NCBI GenBank assembly: GCA_007922225.1
Contig: ML679946.1
Span: forward strand, 91,681,313 to 91,745,312
Length of the DNA: 64,000 nt
Direction of reading: 5' to 3'
DNA from: Emydura subglobosa
Lineage: Eukaryota; Chordata; Testudines; Chelidae
The notes below the pieces were generated by a model. It searched no databases, had not been told where the DNA came from, and saw nothing but the letters and a program-made list of their open reading frames with translations. Shown here piece by piece: positions 1 to 12,640 of the stretch; the first letter of the stretch is position 1; each line of letters opens with the position of its first letter. A program made the position numbers and the translations under genes.

Positions 1-705
1 TAAAACCAAAAACTTGAAACTTAAGATGAGTGCCAACAGCTTCCATCCATTTGAAGTAATAGTAAAAAAAATCTCCTTGGTTTCGCTTACACAAAGAAAA
101 TCTGAAGACATTTCTGGTAGTGAGAGGAAGTAGATTTCTTCTGAAGTGATATCTAAGGGAACCATCCTTGGATGATATGGAAAATTTTAATTCTCTTCCT
201 ACAATTTATATACTCTTACATTTTTCCAGTATTTGTACTAAGTGTTCTTTTCCATCTCCAACAACCGTTACTCTCTGATCTATGGTTTCTAGTTCAGTAA
301 TTATTAAAAAAACAATTTTCTGTTCATATCAATCTTTAATAAGAAGGAAGAGGTCAAAACCCCAGATCTGAACAGCACTGACTTTTGGGCAATTGTGGGT
401 TCTGATCCTAACTTTGGCTCAGGTCTTCGAAGGTATAGGGATTTCGGTGGGAGTTAGGTGTCTAGATATCTTTTGGGGATCTGGGCCTTTGTGTCTGTCC
501 CCTTTCTCTATAGGGAACCAAGCCCAAAATTCCAGTTCTGAGTATTCTGGAATTTCTGGATCATTCAGATCCGAATTCTGCAGCTCATCCCTTCCTCTGG
601 TTTGAGGTAGGGTTCTACTCTGGAAAATGATTGTGTAAAAAATGGGACCTGTTCTGCTCCCTGTGTGCATTCAGAGCTGTATCTCTGGATTTTTAGTGAC
701 AAAAA
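1..705. other. intergenic, nothing recognised
   Basis: AT-rich non-coding sequence. The short open frames on both strands have no recognisable domain and overlap each other, as expected by chance. Confidence 0.6.
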
Positions 706-972
706 TAAGGGTATGTCTATGCTGCCAGTGGCATTGTCGGCAGTGCAGGATTGATTCTGCGGGATCAACTGATCAGCAGTGGAGACCTGCTCAATCGAAC
801 CCGGAAGGCGATGCCATCAATTCACCCTCGCAAGAAGAGTAACATTGCGTTATCCGAGGGCATTTCCCGTTGGCACAGCACAGTGGGGACGTAGAAGTTA
901 GGAAGTCGACAGGAGATACGCAAGCGACATAGACTGCTGCTGAAATTCGCTGGCAGTGTAGACCAAACCTTA
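706..972. mobile_element. MITE (non-autonomous DNA transposon)
   Basis: The ends are inverted repeats: TAAGGGTATGTCTATGCTGC at the left and, reading inward from the right, TAAGGTTTGGTCTACACTGC. The interior is about 270 bp and non-coding. The outermost TA or TAA could be a Tc1/mariner- or Harbinger-type target duplication. The GTCTACACT motif recurs in the elements near 8.7, 15.2 and 48.5 kb. Confidence 0.65.
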
Positions 973-1179
973 TGTTTCACTTTCGTTAGCCTCGCACAGT
1001 CAATGTTGCAAAGACAAGGAGTTTGCAATTCTGTTTTCTTTTTGTACATCAACAGAATTAAAATGAATAAGTGCTAGTCAGTCACATTTGTGCAACCCCA
1101 CTGACAGTACAGGGATCTCACAGAGATCAGCAAAAACATAATTTGGCCAATAGAGTATTTATTAGTGCTGGTGTGGATT

Positions 1180-1610
1180 ATATGCCAGAAGGTAGGAACC
1201 AGTTAGTTGGGAATTCTTTGACTAATTTTTGACTAATTTTTCAAAACTCAAATTATTTTGGGGTAAGGGTCCATTTTTGATGAATTTCCCATTTAAAAAA
1301 AAATTGAAATGAAAAAACAAATTTCAATCCCAAAAATATGAGCTAATTTATATTTTAAAATGTAAAAAAGAAAGGAGAAAAATATCTCCATGTAAACAAA
1401 ACCTTTTGGAATTATGGAAATGATGCATTTTGCTTGACCTGATGTAATTTTTTTTGTTTTGTTTTTTGTCTTGGTTTTCTCAGATTCTCAGTTTGTGAAC
1501 ATTTCAAGATTTTGACTTGCTGTCACAATTTGGGACCGGAAAAATATTTGAAATCTTGAAGTTTTTTGCAGAATGGGAAAACTGTTTCCTGCCCAGCTGT
1601 AATAAGAATC
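1180..1610. repeat. AT-rich possible old dispersed repeat
   Basis: T-rich and A-rich blocks such as TTTTTGACTAATTTTTC and, further on, AACATTTCAAGATTTTGAC face one another like the arms of a decayed AT-rich foldback element. No target duplication was found, so the class is uncertain. Confidence 0.3.
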
Positions 1611-3195
1611 CTTTTCATGGGACAGACTGCAGGCTGAGTTTACAAAGTTAGCTGTTTGAAAAAAACATGTTCATACTTGTAAAGTAACCTGTACGTCACT
1701 GAGAGGCAATAAACATTGAAATTTATATGCCACTTTTTATATAGTCATTTTTTCATAGGAGAGTCAGAGTTTAATAACAGCTTTGTTTTTAAAAAATCTC
1801 TTTACAGAACCTAAATCTGAGGATCTAAAATAGCCGACAGGGTCTCATTAATCAGTCTTATTCCTCCAACTTTCCAGCTCTTGGACTGCACAAATGGGGC
1901 TTACACTTATTAATATTTTATCTCTTCTCTTGTCTTGAATTATACTTTTTTTGGGGGGGAGGGGGCAATGCTTTAATTAAAGGAAGAAGTCATGAAGTAG
2001 AAGACAAGTTCCTCTTTGAATCCTGTTGGAAATAAAACTGCTCTTGGTGCTGCCAACTTGAGATTGGATGGTTTAATTTTGAAATTTAACTTATAAGAAT
2101 TATTACAATGCTGTAAGTGCAACGCTGATAATTTGCCATATGTGGGTGTGTATAGTCGGCGGAATCTCTAGTTCACAGTAACTAACTAGGCATTAATATT
2201 GTGTGATAACAGCAGCCTATCCAATTCAAGCTGCAACATGCTGCCCTTACAAATTACTGTATGTCCTCCTTGCATAAGAGTGAAATGAAGGGAACATAAA
2301 TATATCTGACAAAGTCATCAGGGATTAGAAAACAGAATCCAGCAATAAATATGGTAATTAGGTAATTTGAGACTTAAAGCACAGGGTTCTTTGAAAATGC
2401 AATTTCAGGACAGAGGACCAGTGGTGAAATTTGCACCATTAAGGAGAATTATGATAGAATTCAAACTTTGTAATGATATTTAAACATTTTTTTATTGCGA
2501 AGTTAATAACTTTTCTGTCCATGCTAGGGAAGTTTTGATGATGAAGCTGTGTGTAGAGTTTTTACACGCGCGTGTGCACACACACGCACATCCCCCACAC
2601 ACGATCCCCGGCAGCTGAATTTGGGAGAGCCTACACCCTTGCTGTCAGCAAGCTGATGGGGGACCTACTTCATTAGCAACAGAGAACATGGGCTTAGGTG
2701 ATCATTAAGAATTCTACTGAACAGCTATTTTTCAGAAATAGTGTTCATATTAATTTAATGGCTCTGAAATGTTAATTGTGTTTTGCCATTTCATAGACGG
2801 GAGTACTATGCTCCTCATTAATATCTGTACATCGTTTCAATAGGTTATGGTTTCCATTATTATAATGTCTCAATAAATCCAGTAGACTTTTTTTTTTTCT
2901 TTTCAGCAATGGTTTCTCCATATAGACGCTGTGGTTCTTAAACAGAGGTGGGATAAATGAATGAGGGATACTCGGCCTAAATGCATAATACAACAGTTTT
3001 TAGATACCCCCGTATGATTTCTCTGCTGCCCCCTGACTCTTATCCTCCTGCTAATCTGGTCTCATCTGAATTGTTCCTCAGTGAGGAGGCGAATCTCCTG
3101 ATCTCAAAACCAATGTTAACAACTCATTAATAAAACAGTAGATGGCCTCTCAGGGAATGCACAGTAGTAATTTACTCTCATGGACGAATCATAGA
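1611..3195. other. intergenic with a CA/CG alternating tract
   Basis: No gene seen. At 2,563-2,605 there is an alternating purine-pyrimidine tract (ACACGCGCGTGTGCACAC and continuation), which is simple sequence with Z-DNA potential. Confidence 0.55.
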
Positions 3196-3200
3196 TGCTG

Positions 3201-3320
3201 TGTACAGCCTGATAAGTATGTGGTGGTGGTGGTAGTGTGTGTGTGGGGGGGGGGGGGGGTGTACAGCCTGATAAGTATGTGGTGGTGGTGGTAGTGTGGG
3301 GGGGGGTGTGTGTGCAAGGT
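3201..3320. repeat. 59-bp tandem duplication with GTG and poly-G runs
   Basis: The unit starting TGTACAGCCTGATAAGTATG occurs at 3,201 and again at 3,260. Each copy carries a GTG triplet run followed by poly-G, 15 G at 3,245-3,259 and 9 G at 3,298-3,306. Open frames across it are low-complexity Pro/His/Thr artefacts. Confidence 0.85.
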
Positions 3321-5930
3321 TTGCCTGCAGTGATCAGGAAAATGGGATCTCTCATTTCAGCCCAGTCTCAACAGTAGTAGGAGAGTCAGATGCAGTAGTG
3401 TTTGCAGCTGCCGGGAGCCTCCCCCAATGGATGGGGAGGGTCAGCCAGTGGAACACGTAACTTGGTGAATGCGTCAGCCCCAGTCTAGCCTGCCCCACTC
3501 CCACAATCTCCTCTGAGAGCTGGGGTGGAATGAGTCCTCGTGGAGCAAAATTCTGCAGTATAGAGGCTGGTGTGGGCTAATGCAGCCCGCTCTGCTCCTG
3601 CGCAGCCAGACCTCGCCAGTCCCTCTGTGTTCATGGCTGTTAAGGTTTTGTACGGGAGCATCTGTTCAATGCTAGTGAAAGGTCCCACAGTAGCAGCCCT
3701 TGAGAGTGACATGTTCATGAACCCACAGAATAGGGAGAGCACGGGCAGTGGACACGCAGACTTCCCTGCTCACTCTGTGGCGATTGTGCCTCATCATTAC
3801 CTCAGAGAGGGGTGAAAAAGCTACTTCAATGATTGTGCTTAGACTATGTGTCTATGAAACCAGCATGCTCCTTGGGCTGTGTGGTGAGCTGGAGACAATT
3901 GTTTGCAGGGAGAAAAGACATGTAGCTTAGCTGATGGATTGGTGTATTAATTAATTTTTTAGATTGCGGCAGTCAATAAAAGTTCAGGCTCCTGAGTGGC
4001 TAGAGACTATTGCCAGTATTATTAGAAGTAGAGTCCTGAAGATCACATGAGAACCAGTTGCAATTTACCACAAGTCCCTTTCCCAGCAAATCCACTAAGC
4101 CGATAAACAATCCCTCAAACACTGAAATACAACAGCAGCTACAGAGATAATGCAAAGCGTTTAGCTCTGTGACTGGTACCATTCACAACTCCTGCTGGGA
4201 AACTCTGGAGTGTCAGTCATTATCTTCCTCCTCATCATTTTCATCCTTGTCATCGTCGTCATCATCACCAGTGGTTGTCATTCTGGCATCTTCCACGGCG
4301 CATAGGCCAGATTATACTTTTTATACTGAGTTATTCTGATGCCCATTAGCGTTCATACATGTTTAAGAAGGTTTCAACTCCTTTTCCTTATTTGTACACG
4401 TCTACACCCCACTAAATGTGGGGTGCCTTGTTTTCATGGGCAAACTTCTTAGTTCCCCTTATACACACCAACATTTATGTCACTCAATCACCATAACAAC
4501 TTGTGGCTAGCCGATTGCTGGCAACCTATGGGGGCAAAAATCCCAAAAATATTCTAACCGGCTTGAACTAGTACATTGCAATATATATATATATACATAT
4601 CCTAAATATTAGCAGTTAATGCACCTACTTATTGTAACAGAATAGTTTTACAGGTATATTTATCAGTCAGCTACTCATGTCAACCTATCTTTAGTCCTAA
4701 ACCCTTGTTTGACTAAGCTAAATATCTTACAGGCCACTTTGTTACAATGTTAATCAATACTTATATCTCACCTCTATGTCCTCAATATAGCCTATCCTTG
4801 GCTATAGGCCATGTTTGCATCTTGAGTGAGGAATTTGCTTGGTTGAGCAGGCCACACCCCCATTCCCTGCAATCCTCTGTCTCCAGTGCAGAATATCAGC
4901 TTTATATAATTTGAATGAGAGGAGCATACGATCAGCTCCTGAAACTGTGCAAAATTCCAGCCCAGACAGCAGAATTGTTCAGTAACTTAATTATGTTCAG
5001 AGCCTGAACTTGTACACCGGAAAATAGGCAGGTACTAAGGAAATATCTCAGTCTGGAAAATCTTCCATCAGGAAGAGGGATCAGTGAGGATATTAAATTA
5101 CATCCTTACCCGAGAATCATTTTTTCCCCTTCATCTGGATACAATGGGGGATTCACACTGGTAGCAGCTAATGATTTCCTTATGCATGATTCAGAGAACA
5201 GACCCCTTGATTTTTAAATCTCTTCTGTGTCACTTAATAATCCACAGACTGATCAGTATCTGTCAGGCAAGGCTTTGTTGAAGGCTTTGCCAAATCGTAT
5301 TTTGGAGTATGCAATAACAATCTGCCACTCTGCAGATACATAAAAGCTTACATTATTGTGTGTTAAAAACTAATCCTGAAAGGCATTAGCTTCCATTTCC
5401 ACACAGTCACTGTGCCAACTCAGCTGATCCTAGACTGAGCAATGAAAGCTATGTATTGGGTGCTCTCACACAGGTTTCAATGATCTGGATGAGATACTCT
5501 TCCATGACACCACCAATTCTCCCCTTTTTCATTTTTGATTTTAAAACTCCCCCTATCCAACAAATTCCAGATACCTTCACTATCAACGTGTGTGCACGAG
5601 GAATCCAAATTTGGCATCTAGCCCAGCTGTCATACAAACCAGTAGTTCATCTGATATTTTTTGATGGTGTGTATGTGTGTTGTGGGGGTCGGAGGGAGCG
5701 AGGTTTTGTTTTTTAAATGCCACGTTAGAAAAATCAGGTGAAATAATGCAATGTTGAGGAAATTAATAGCATTTAAAATATTCATTGTTTATTTATTTGG
5801 CAGCGGGTGGGGTGAGAAAGCTGGGATTCTGTGTTAGAGGGTCATTTGTTTAAGCAACCCCTTCCCACTCACCAAAAATCAGTTGCCAAGTTGAAGGACT
5901 TGACTTGCTGTCACATTGACTCCAAATGCA
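3321..5930. other. intergenic with simple repeats
   Basis: No gene recognised. A triplet tract (TCATCGTCGTCATCATCACC) is at about 4,228-4,272, and an AT dinucleotide run is at 4,579-4,597. The rest is AT-rich desert sequence. Confidence 0.55.
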
Positions 5931-5934
5931 TTGC

Positions 5935-6437
5935 TGCTATCGCTCCCAACCTGGGCTGCTCACAAACAGCCTAACAGCATGTGGGTCACACCCTGAGTGT
6001 GTGTATGAATAGCTACAGCCCTGACCCAGCAGTTCTGACTCCAGCAGTCTGTCAGCCACACTCCAGTCACACTTTGGCTTCCACCAGCCTTCATTACTAC
6101 TTGCAAGGTGGCCCCAACACATCCCAGTCCCAAAAGGTGTGTTCTGCACTGTCCAGCCCTCTCCTGGCCAGTTCAGATATTAGAGGGATGTAGCCCCTAG
6201 AAGGGGTCAATATTCAACAGTTTATTATTTTAACGAGTTGCCACACAGTTCAGTTTAAACATAACAATGGATTAGGGTTGATTTAAAAAATAAAAACGTG
6301 AATTTAACTACAAAGAGAGATTTCAACTGAGAACAAGTATAATGTATTAAACTCAGAAATGTTTACAAGAGAAATAAAGATAAAGCACTTTCTAGCAGCT
6401 AAACTTAACAAGCTAGAGTTGATTCCAGGTAAAATCC
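5935..6437. mobile_element. LTR-like retroelement remnant abutting CR1
   Basis: A moderately GC-rich half with many CAGTC and CCAGC motifs is followed by an A-rich half that begins AACAGTTTATTATTTTAACG. This is the same style as the LTRs at 20.8 and 31.3 kb, which carry AGTAAGTTTATTAACAAAG. It ends where the CR1 tail begins. No terminal TG/CA pair or target duplication could be fixed, so this is a tentative call. Confidence 0.35.
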
Positions 6438-8727
6438 ACCACATAGATTAGAGTTGGAAGGGACCTCAGCAGGTCATCTAGTCCAACCCCCTGCTCAAAG
6501 CAGGACCAATCTCAGCTAAATCATCCCAGCCAGGGCTTTGTCAAGCTGCAGCTTAAAAACCTCTAAAGATGGAGATTCCACCACCTCCCTAGGTAACCCA
6601 TTCCAGTGCTTCACCACCCTCCTAGGGAAAAACTTTTTCCTACTGTCCAACCTAGACCTCCCCCACTGCAACTTGAGACTATTGCTCCTTGTTCTGCCAT
6701 CTACTACCATTGAGAACCATTGAGCCTACTCCATCTTCCCTGAAATCCCTTTCAGGTAGTTAAAGGCTGCTATCAAATTCCCCCTCATTCTTCTCTTTTG
6801 CAGACTAAACAAGCCTAGTTCCCTCAGCCTCTCCTCATAAGTCTTGTGCTCCAGCCCCCTAATCATTTTTGTTGCCCTCCACTGGATTCTCTCCAACTTG
6901 TCCACATCCTTTTTGTAGTGGGGGGCTCAAAACTGGACACAATACTCCAAATTCAGCCTCACCAATGCTGAATAGAGGGGAATAATCAGTTCCCTCGATC
7001 TGCTGGCAATGCTCCTACTAATGCAGCCCAATATGCTATTAGCCTTCTTGGCAACCAGGGCACACTGCTGACTCATAACCAGTTTCTTATCCACTGTAAC
7101 CCCCAGGTCCTTTTCTGCAGAACTGCTGCTTAGCCCATCAGTCTCCAGTCTGTAGCTGTGCATGAGATTCTTCCGTCCTAAGTGCAGGACTCTACACTTG
7201 TCCTTGTTAAACCTCATCAGATTTCTTTTTGGACCAATCCTCCAATTTATCTAGGTCACGCTGTATCCTAACCTTACCTTCCAGGGTATCTACCACTCCC
7301 CCTAGCTTAGTATCATCTGCAAACTTGCTGAGGGTGCAATCTACCCCATCCTCCAGATCATTAATGAAGATGTTGAACAAAACCAGCCCCAGGACCGACC
7401 CCTGGGGCACTCCACTTGTTACTGCCAGCTAGACATTGAGCCACTGATCACTACTAGTTGAGCCCGATGATCTAACCAGTTCTCTATCCATTTTATAGTC
7501 CATTCATCCAACCCATACTTCTTTAACTTGCTGATAAGAATACTGTGGGAGACTGCATCAAAAGCTTTGCTAAAGTCAAGGTATATCACGTCCACCGCTT
7601 TCCCCACATCCACAGAGCCAGTCAGCTCTTCATAGATGGCAATCAGGTTGGTCAGGCATGACTTGCCCTTGGTGAATCCATGTTGACTGTTCCCAATCAC
7701 CTTCCTCTCTTTCAAGGGCCTTAAAATGGATTCCTTGAAGACCTCATGATTTTTCCAGGGATTGAGGTGAGGCTGACAAGTCTGTAGTTCCCTGGATCCT
7801 CTTTCCTCCCTTTCTTGAAGATGGGCACTATATTTGCCTTTTTCCAGTCATCAGGGTCCTCCTCCAATTGCCACGAGCTTTCAAAGACAATAGCCAATGG
7901 CTCTGAAATCACATCAGCCAACTCCCTCAGCACCCTCGGATGCATTGTATCTGGCCCCATGGACTTGTGTATGTCCAATCTTCCTAAATAGTCTTGAACC
8001 TGTTCCTTCAGCACGGAGGTATGTTCACCTCCTCCCAGTTCTGTGCTGCCCAGTGCAGTAGTCTGGGAGCTGACCTCGTCTGTGAAGACAGAGGCACAAA
8101 AGGCATTGAGTACCTCAGCTTTCTCCACATCCTCGGTCACTAAGATTGCCTCCCCCATTCTGTGAGGGGTCCACACTTTCCCTAATCTTCCTCTTGTCGG
8201 TAACAAACCTGTAGAAACTCTTCTTATTCCCCTTTACATCTCTTGCTAATTGCAACTCCAATTGCACTTTGGCCTTCCTGATTTCATTCCTGCATGTTTG
8301 AGTGGTATTTTTATAATCCTCCCTAGTCATCTGACCAAGCTTCCACTTCTTGTAAGCTTCTTTTTTGTGTTTAAGCTCACCAAAGACTTCTTTGTTAAAC
8401 CAAGCTGGGCATCTACCATATTTGCTATTCTTTCTGCACATCGGGATGGTATGTTCCTGCACCCTCAATAAGGTTTCTTTAAAATACAGCCAGCTCTCTT
8501 GGATTCCTTTCCCCCCTCATATTAGCCTCCCAGGGGATCCTGCTCATCAGCTCCCTGAAGGAGTCAAAGTCTGCTTTTCTGAAATCTATGGTCTGTATCC
8601 TGCTGTTCTCCTTTCTTCTTTTTGTCAGGATCCTGAACTCGACCATCTCATCTTCCCATTAACATTGCTAACCAAATTCTCAGGTCAGGATCTCCCCGCA
8701 GAATCAAAGGGCTGGTACCTTTGTCTT
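6438..8727 (-). mobile_element. CR1 LINE, 5'-truncated, with decayed reverse transcriptase
   Basis: On the minus strand, successive broken frames follow a CR1 ORF2 in order. The endonuclease-RT linker (CPAWFNKE, then EIRKAKVQLE) is at about 8,468-8,115. RT fingers (NYRLVSLTSIPGKIM) lie near 7,750. The palm motif VIYLDFSKAFDAVSH follows in the 7,419-7,715 frame, then MPQGSVLG and FADDTKL, the counterpart of the catalytic YxDD box, in 7,207-7,410. The C-terminal region runs to about 6,516. The 3' tail holds the typical CR1 end (AGTTGGAAGGGACCTCAGC read on plus) at about 6,450. Frameshifts near 8,200, 7,717, 7,410, 7,210 and 6,925 leave no intact protein. The endonuclease domain is missing, the usual 5' truncation of target-primed integration. 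A MITE starts exactly where the LINE ends. Confidence 0.93.
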
Positions 8728-8728
8728 C

Positions 8729-9030
8729 TTAGGCCTTGTCTACACTTGCACTTATGCCGGCAAAACTTTTGTTGCTCAGGGGTGTGAAAAACCACACCCC
8801 ATGAATGAGAAGTTTTGTCAACATAAGCACTTCTCTGGCCACGTTATGTTCACGAGTGAGAGCTCTCCCACCGACATAATAAAACCACCTATATCAGCGG
8901 CAGGAGCTATGTTGGCGGGAGAGCGTTGTCTGCACTGGCAAAATTTATGTTGCTCAGGAGTGTGATTTTTTTCACACTCCCGATTCACACAAGTTTTGCC
9001 AGCATAAATGCTAATGTAGACAAGGCCTGA
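8729..9030. mobile_element. MITE with AGGCCTTGTCTACACTT inverted ends
   Basis: The left end AGGCCTTGTCTACACTT at 8,731 is matched by the inverted AATGTAGACAAGGCCT ending at 9,028. Inside, the halves GTTGCTCAGGGGTGTGAAAA and TGTTGCTCAGGAGTGTGATT are similar copies of one another. It is about 300 bp and non-coding. It lies at the truncated 5' edge of the CR1. Confidence 0.8.
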
Positions 9031-11340
9031 GGTGAAAGAGAGAGATGCAGCAATGCCTTGAGGTGTTTTCACCCCATACTTTTATAGTCGAGACATCCTT
9101 TTAAATGAATTCTGCTGAGGATTACCCTTCAAGGCAAAGTTTATTGAAACAATAAAGAAGGCAACATGGAGTCTAGTGGTAAAAGTGCCTCCATGCTCTT
9201 TCTTCTCCCCTGTGTATGTTGAAATGCAGATTTGCCTCGTCTCCTTCCATTTCCCCCTTTTGCTATCTCAAGGACCTCGTTTAATATTATATGTGAATTG
9301 AGATAAACACACATTTCTTTGTTTAGGACCAATCTGTTTAACAACTTTTGCCTAGTCAGGGCTGCGTGGGTTTGAACACATGCTAACAACATCCTAGAGG
9401 GGAATTTCATAACTTTACATATAACGTTGTTGCATACATTTCACCATGATATCATTGATCAGAAAGTTAATACCTCCCAACACATATTTTGTAAAGAGAA
9501 TACAGGGGTGGTTTTGGTCACATGTGCATCGCCAGTTTTCTCTGTTTGCATGGTGTATCATTTTGCCGCTTCTTGTATTTGAATGTTTTATTCTGATGAT
9601 GGTTGCCCGTGAAAATAAGTGTTCAGAAGAATGAAGCAAACCGTAACACACCGCGAACACCAACTTACTGGAATAACCCATGCCTACCTGCTATCTCAGA
9701 TGCAGAGAGATCTGTCAGATTCTGGGCGATTCTCACCCCCTGCACGCACATGGTTTTTTGCTAAACATAGCTCCACTTGCCAAATCCAGCTGTCTCTGGG
9801 GGACTCTGGGTTCATAAACAAATAAATGTATTATGCTCATCCATGGATGTAGTTTCATCATGTGTGACAGATATAATATGGGTAATATTCTTTGTCTAAT
9901 AAGGAATCCAAGTGGATTGGTGTGAAAAGCTAATGTGAAATTCAGAAAGAGTCTTTGTACTTGATTGAACAGTTTCTGTGCCCTGTGTGCCGTGGAAAGC
10001 AGCACAATGAGAAGAGTTTGTGCAGAAGCAAATGACTTTCCACCCAGGGGGCTGCACGTGGATTTTGCTGGGAAGGGGCAGCAGAGGCTAGTGTCAAAAG
10101 TGGCAGTGTGGCTATGGGATGGGAGGGCAGGACGTGGAAGGTGCTGTGATTTGGATGCAATGGCAATGGGAGCGAAGGGGCTGTTGCTGCCATTTCACCA
10201 GGCGGGCTGGAATAACAGCTGTAATGTTACTGCTCCTTTGCTTGGGGGCTGGATTTTGGGGGGCCTCCCCATCCACCCTGCACGCCCACTCCGGAAAGCT
10301 TGAACACTCAGGGTTTGTGCAGTGGAAAGGATGAATTATGACAGAGAAGATGCTCGGATACCAAGGTAATGGGCGTGATACACAAACCTAGTTGGAGAGC
10401 GTAAAACTGCTGAGTATTCTCGCTTTACATAGAGAAATCCCCCATATGAAAAAAGATGAACAAAGGCCATCTCTGCCCCCTAAGAACCTACCCTTCCAAG
10501 GGCACCGGGAGCTAGGCACAGCTCCTTCAAGGTTTGGGGGCTTAAGAGAAACTGATTCATAGCTGTGCCGCCTGTGGAGCACTGACCCAAGCCTTTACAT
10601 GTATGAAATTGTACGATCCAGTTTCCATGCAGTCCCAGAACATTTAAGAAATTGTAGCCAGGTGATGCCTGCTTCTAGTTCCTAATGCCGGGGATCAATA
10701 TTCAGCTCCTCTCAGTCCCTTTGCCTCCCTTCTTAATTGGTGCAGCCTTGTGCATTTCCTAACAGTGTCGGGGCAAAAGACACACTCTGACCACAATTAG
10801 AAACTTGGCAGTGCCATGAGACCTGCAAAAGGCAGGAAAAATGAACACCTCCTCCTTCCCCAGGAGACTTGGCGCTAAGGGTAAAAAATCGTCCTCACTG
10901 AGAGCTTTAAGGTGTCATGGGTTTTGAACCAGGTGGCTGATAGCTCACTTCCAACGTAAGGGGTTTAATATTCTAGTGTTGCGGTACTTAACTAGCTCAC
11001 CAATCAGCTAATTCAAGCAGAGAACTTTGAAATCCATAGGACCAGAAACTCCCTTTCGCATTCAATTGGTTTGTTTTTTAATCTATAACATTCCTATACA
11101 AATGGTTTTTTTTTATAGTTTACCTTATAGTACAATGACACACAAAGCCATATATTAAAGGAACATGATGAAATATGCAAAATCAAGCACTCGGAAGTTA
11201 GGAAATGCCATAATGAAGGTTGCCTGTGCAACACCCACAAGGTTCATTAACAAGGTTGGAACCTTTAGATCCACTGAACAGACCTCGGCACTTGAACTAA
11301 TGAAGTAACTGATAGAAGTAGTAGGTTGTTAACTGGGTTC
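9031..11340. other. intergenic, nothing recognised
   Basis: Non-coding sequence with a moderately GC-rich patch at about 10,020-10,300. Overlapping frames on both strands there (up to about 110 codons) have no domain and no splice-supported structure. Confidence 0.5.
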
Positions 11341-11344
11341 CCAG

Positions 11345-12640
11345 CACCAGAAGGAGATGAGACATTTTGACAGAGGGTTTCACAGGAATTTGTTACAGCA
11401 GAGGAATGGTGACACTCAGGAATCTTGGATTCCACTCCAGGCTCTGGAGGGGAGTGTGCTCTCGTGGATACAGACTCTTCTTCCCATTTCTCCCAGTCTT
11501 GACCCTTTCTGGCCCCTCCCTTCAATCTGTCCCTGTCCCAGTCCTGTCTATTCCCCCGTCTGGCATCTCATCCCAATCCCATTCTTCTCACAGAGCCAGT
11601 CCCAGTTCCCCACACCTCAGGCTTCTCTTCCCAGTCTCCTTTCCCAGCCATCCCCAGTCCCACTCTCCTCTCTGGTTCCTTGTCCCCAGTTGTCTTGCCC
11701 AGCAAGTCCCAGTTCCCCACTCCCAGCTCCTCATCTGATCTCTTTCTCTCGCCTCCTCCCCCAGCCACCAGTCATCCCCATGCCCACCTTTCCCATCCCC
11801 ACTGGCTCCCATTCCCAATATCCTTCTCTAGGCTCCTTGTCCAATCTTGGTCTTCTTCCCCATCAGTTCCCTCCTGTCTTCCAGTTCCTTGCCCAGCCAG
11901 TACTAGTCTTCTGCCCCCCAGCTCCCAGTGCCAGTCTCTCCCCAGAACTGCAGTTCCAATGTCCTTAACAAGCTGGTCCCAGTCCCCTCCCACCAGCCTC
12001 TACCACCAGGCTTCGCTCACCCAGGCTCCTTGTCCCCTCTGCATGAAGCTTCCTCCTCCAAGCTGCCTGGGTGTCAGCAGGGGAGCATTGACAGCACCAC
12101 AAGCACGGGCTCCCTGCTCTCAGTTCTAGTGTCTGGAGCAGTCAGGAAATACAGCTGCAGGGAAAGACCTGTTCAGACGCAGCCTCGGCTATTCTTAGAA
12201 TGGAGAGAATCTTTGGAAATCTGAGCTGTGAAAGTCTAGCAAGTCTCTACTGAGCATGTGCAAAGTGCAATCTTTCAAAGGTTTATAACTTGGCTGAATT
12301 TGGACAGATTTTCCTGAAGATGATGAAAGACATATGTCTGACACAGAGGATGCTCCTCATCAAATTTCAAGTCCCTGCTCCAAAAGTAGAGAGGAGTTAG
12401 AGCTTCTTGAAGGAAAGGTAGCTAGAATTTTTTAACAGTGGCCAAACAACATATTTTCCCCCATCCTCATTCTTGGAAACAGCTGAATCATTGTAGCTGA
12501 AAGTAAACAAACAAACAAAATTCAGCCTGAAGCAGACTCCCAACATGGAAATTTTTAATCCAAACGGTTAAAGTCTGGCAACGTTATAAGCAACTGATAG
12601 CTGGTGTATATAATGGAAAGTGTCATGCAAACTTAATAGC
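11345..12640. repeat. dispersed repeat with a 550-bp polypyrimidine minisatellite
   Basis: From about 11,470 to 12,010 the plus strand is almost entirely C and T, built of diverged CCCAGTCCC, CCAGTTCCC and TTCCCAGTC units. It yields long Pro/Ser-rich frames that are compositional artefacts. The sequence after it (12,220-12,640), including CATTCTTGGAA, CCAACATGGAAATTTTTAA and AGCAACTGA, is shared with 16,850-17,150, so it belongs to a dispersed family. Confidence 0.6.

Noticed and set aside
11357..12224. 203- and 149-codon Pro/Ser-rich plus frames
   Set aside because: Entirely produced by the C/T-rich minisatellite. All three frames give Pro/Ser/Leu-rich products.
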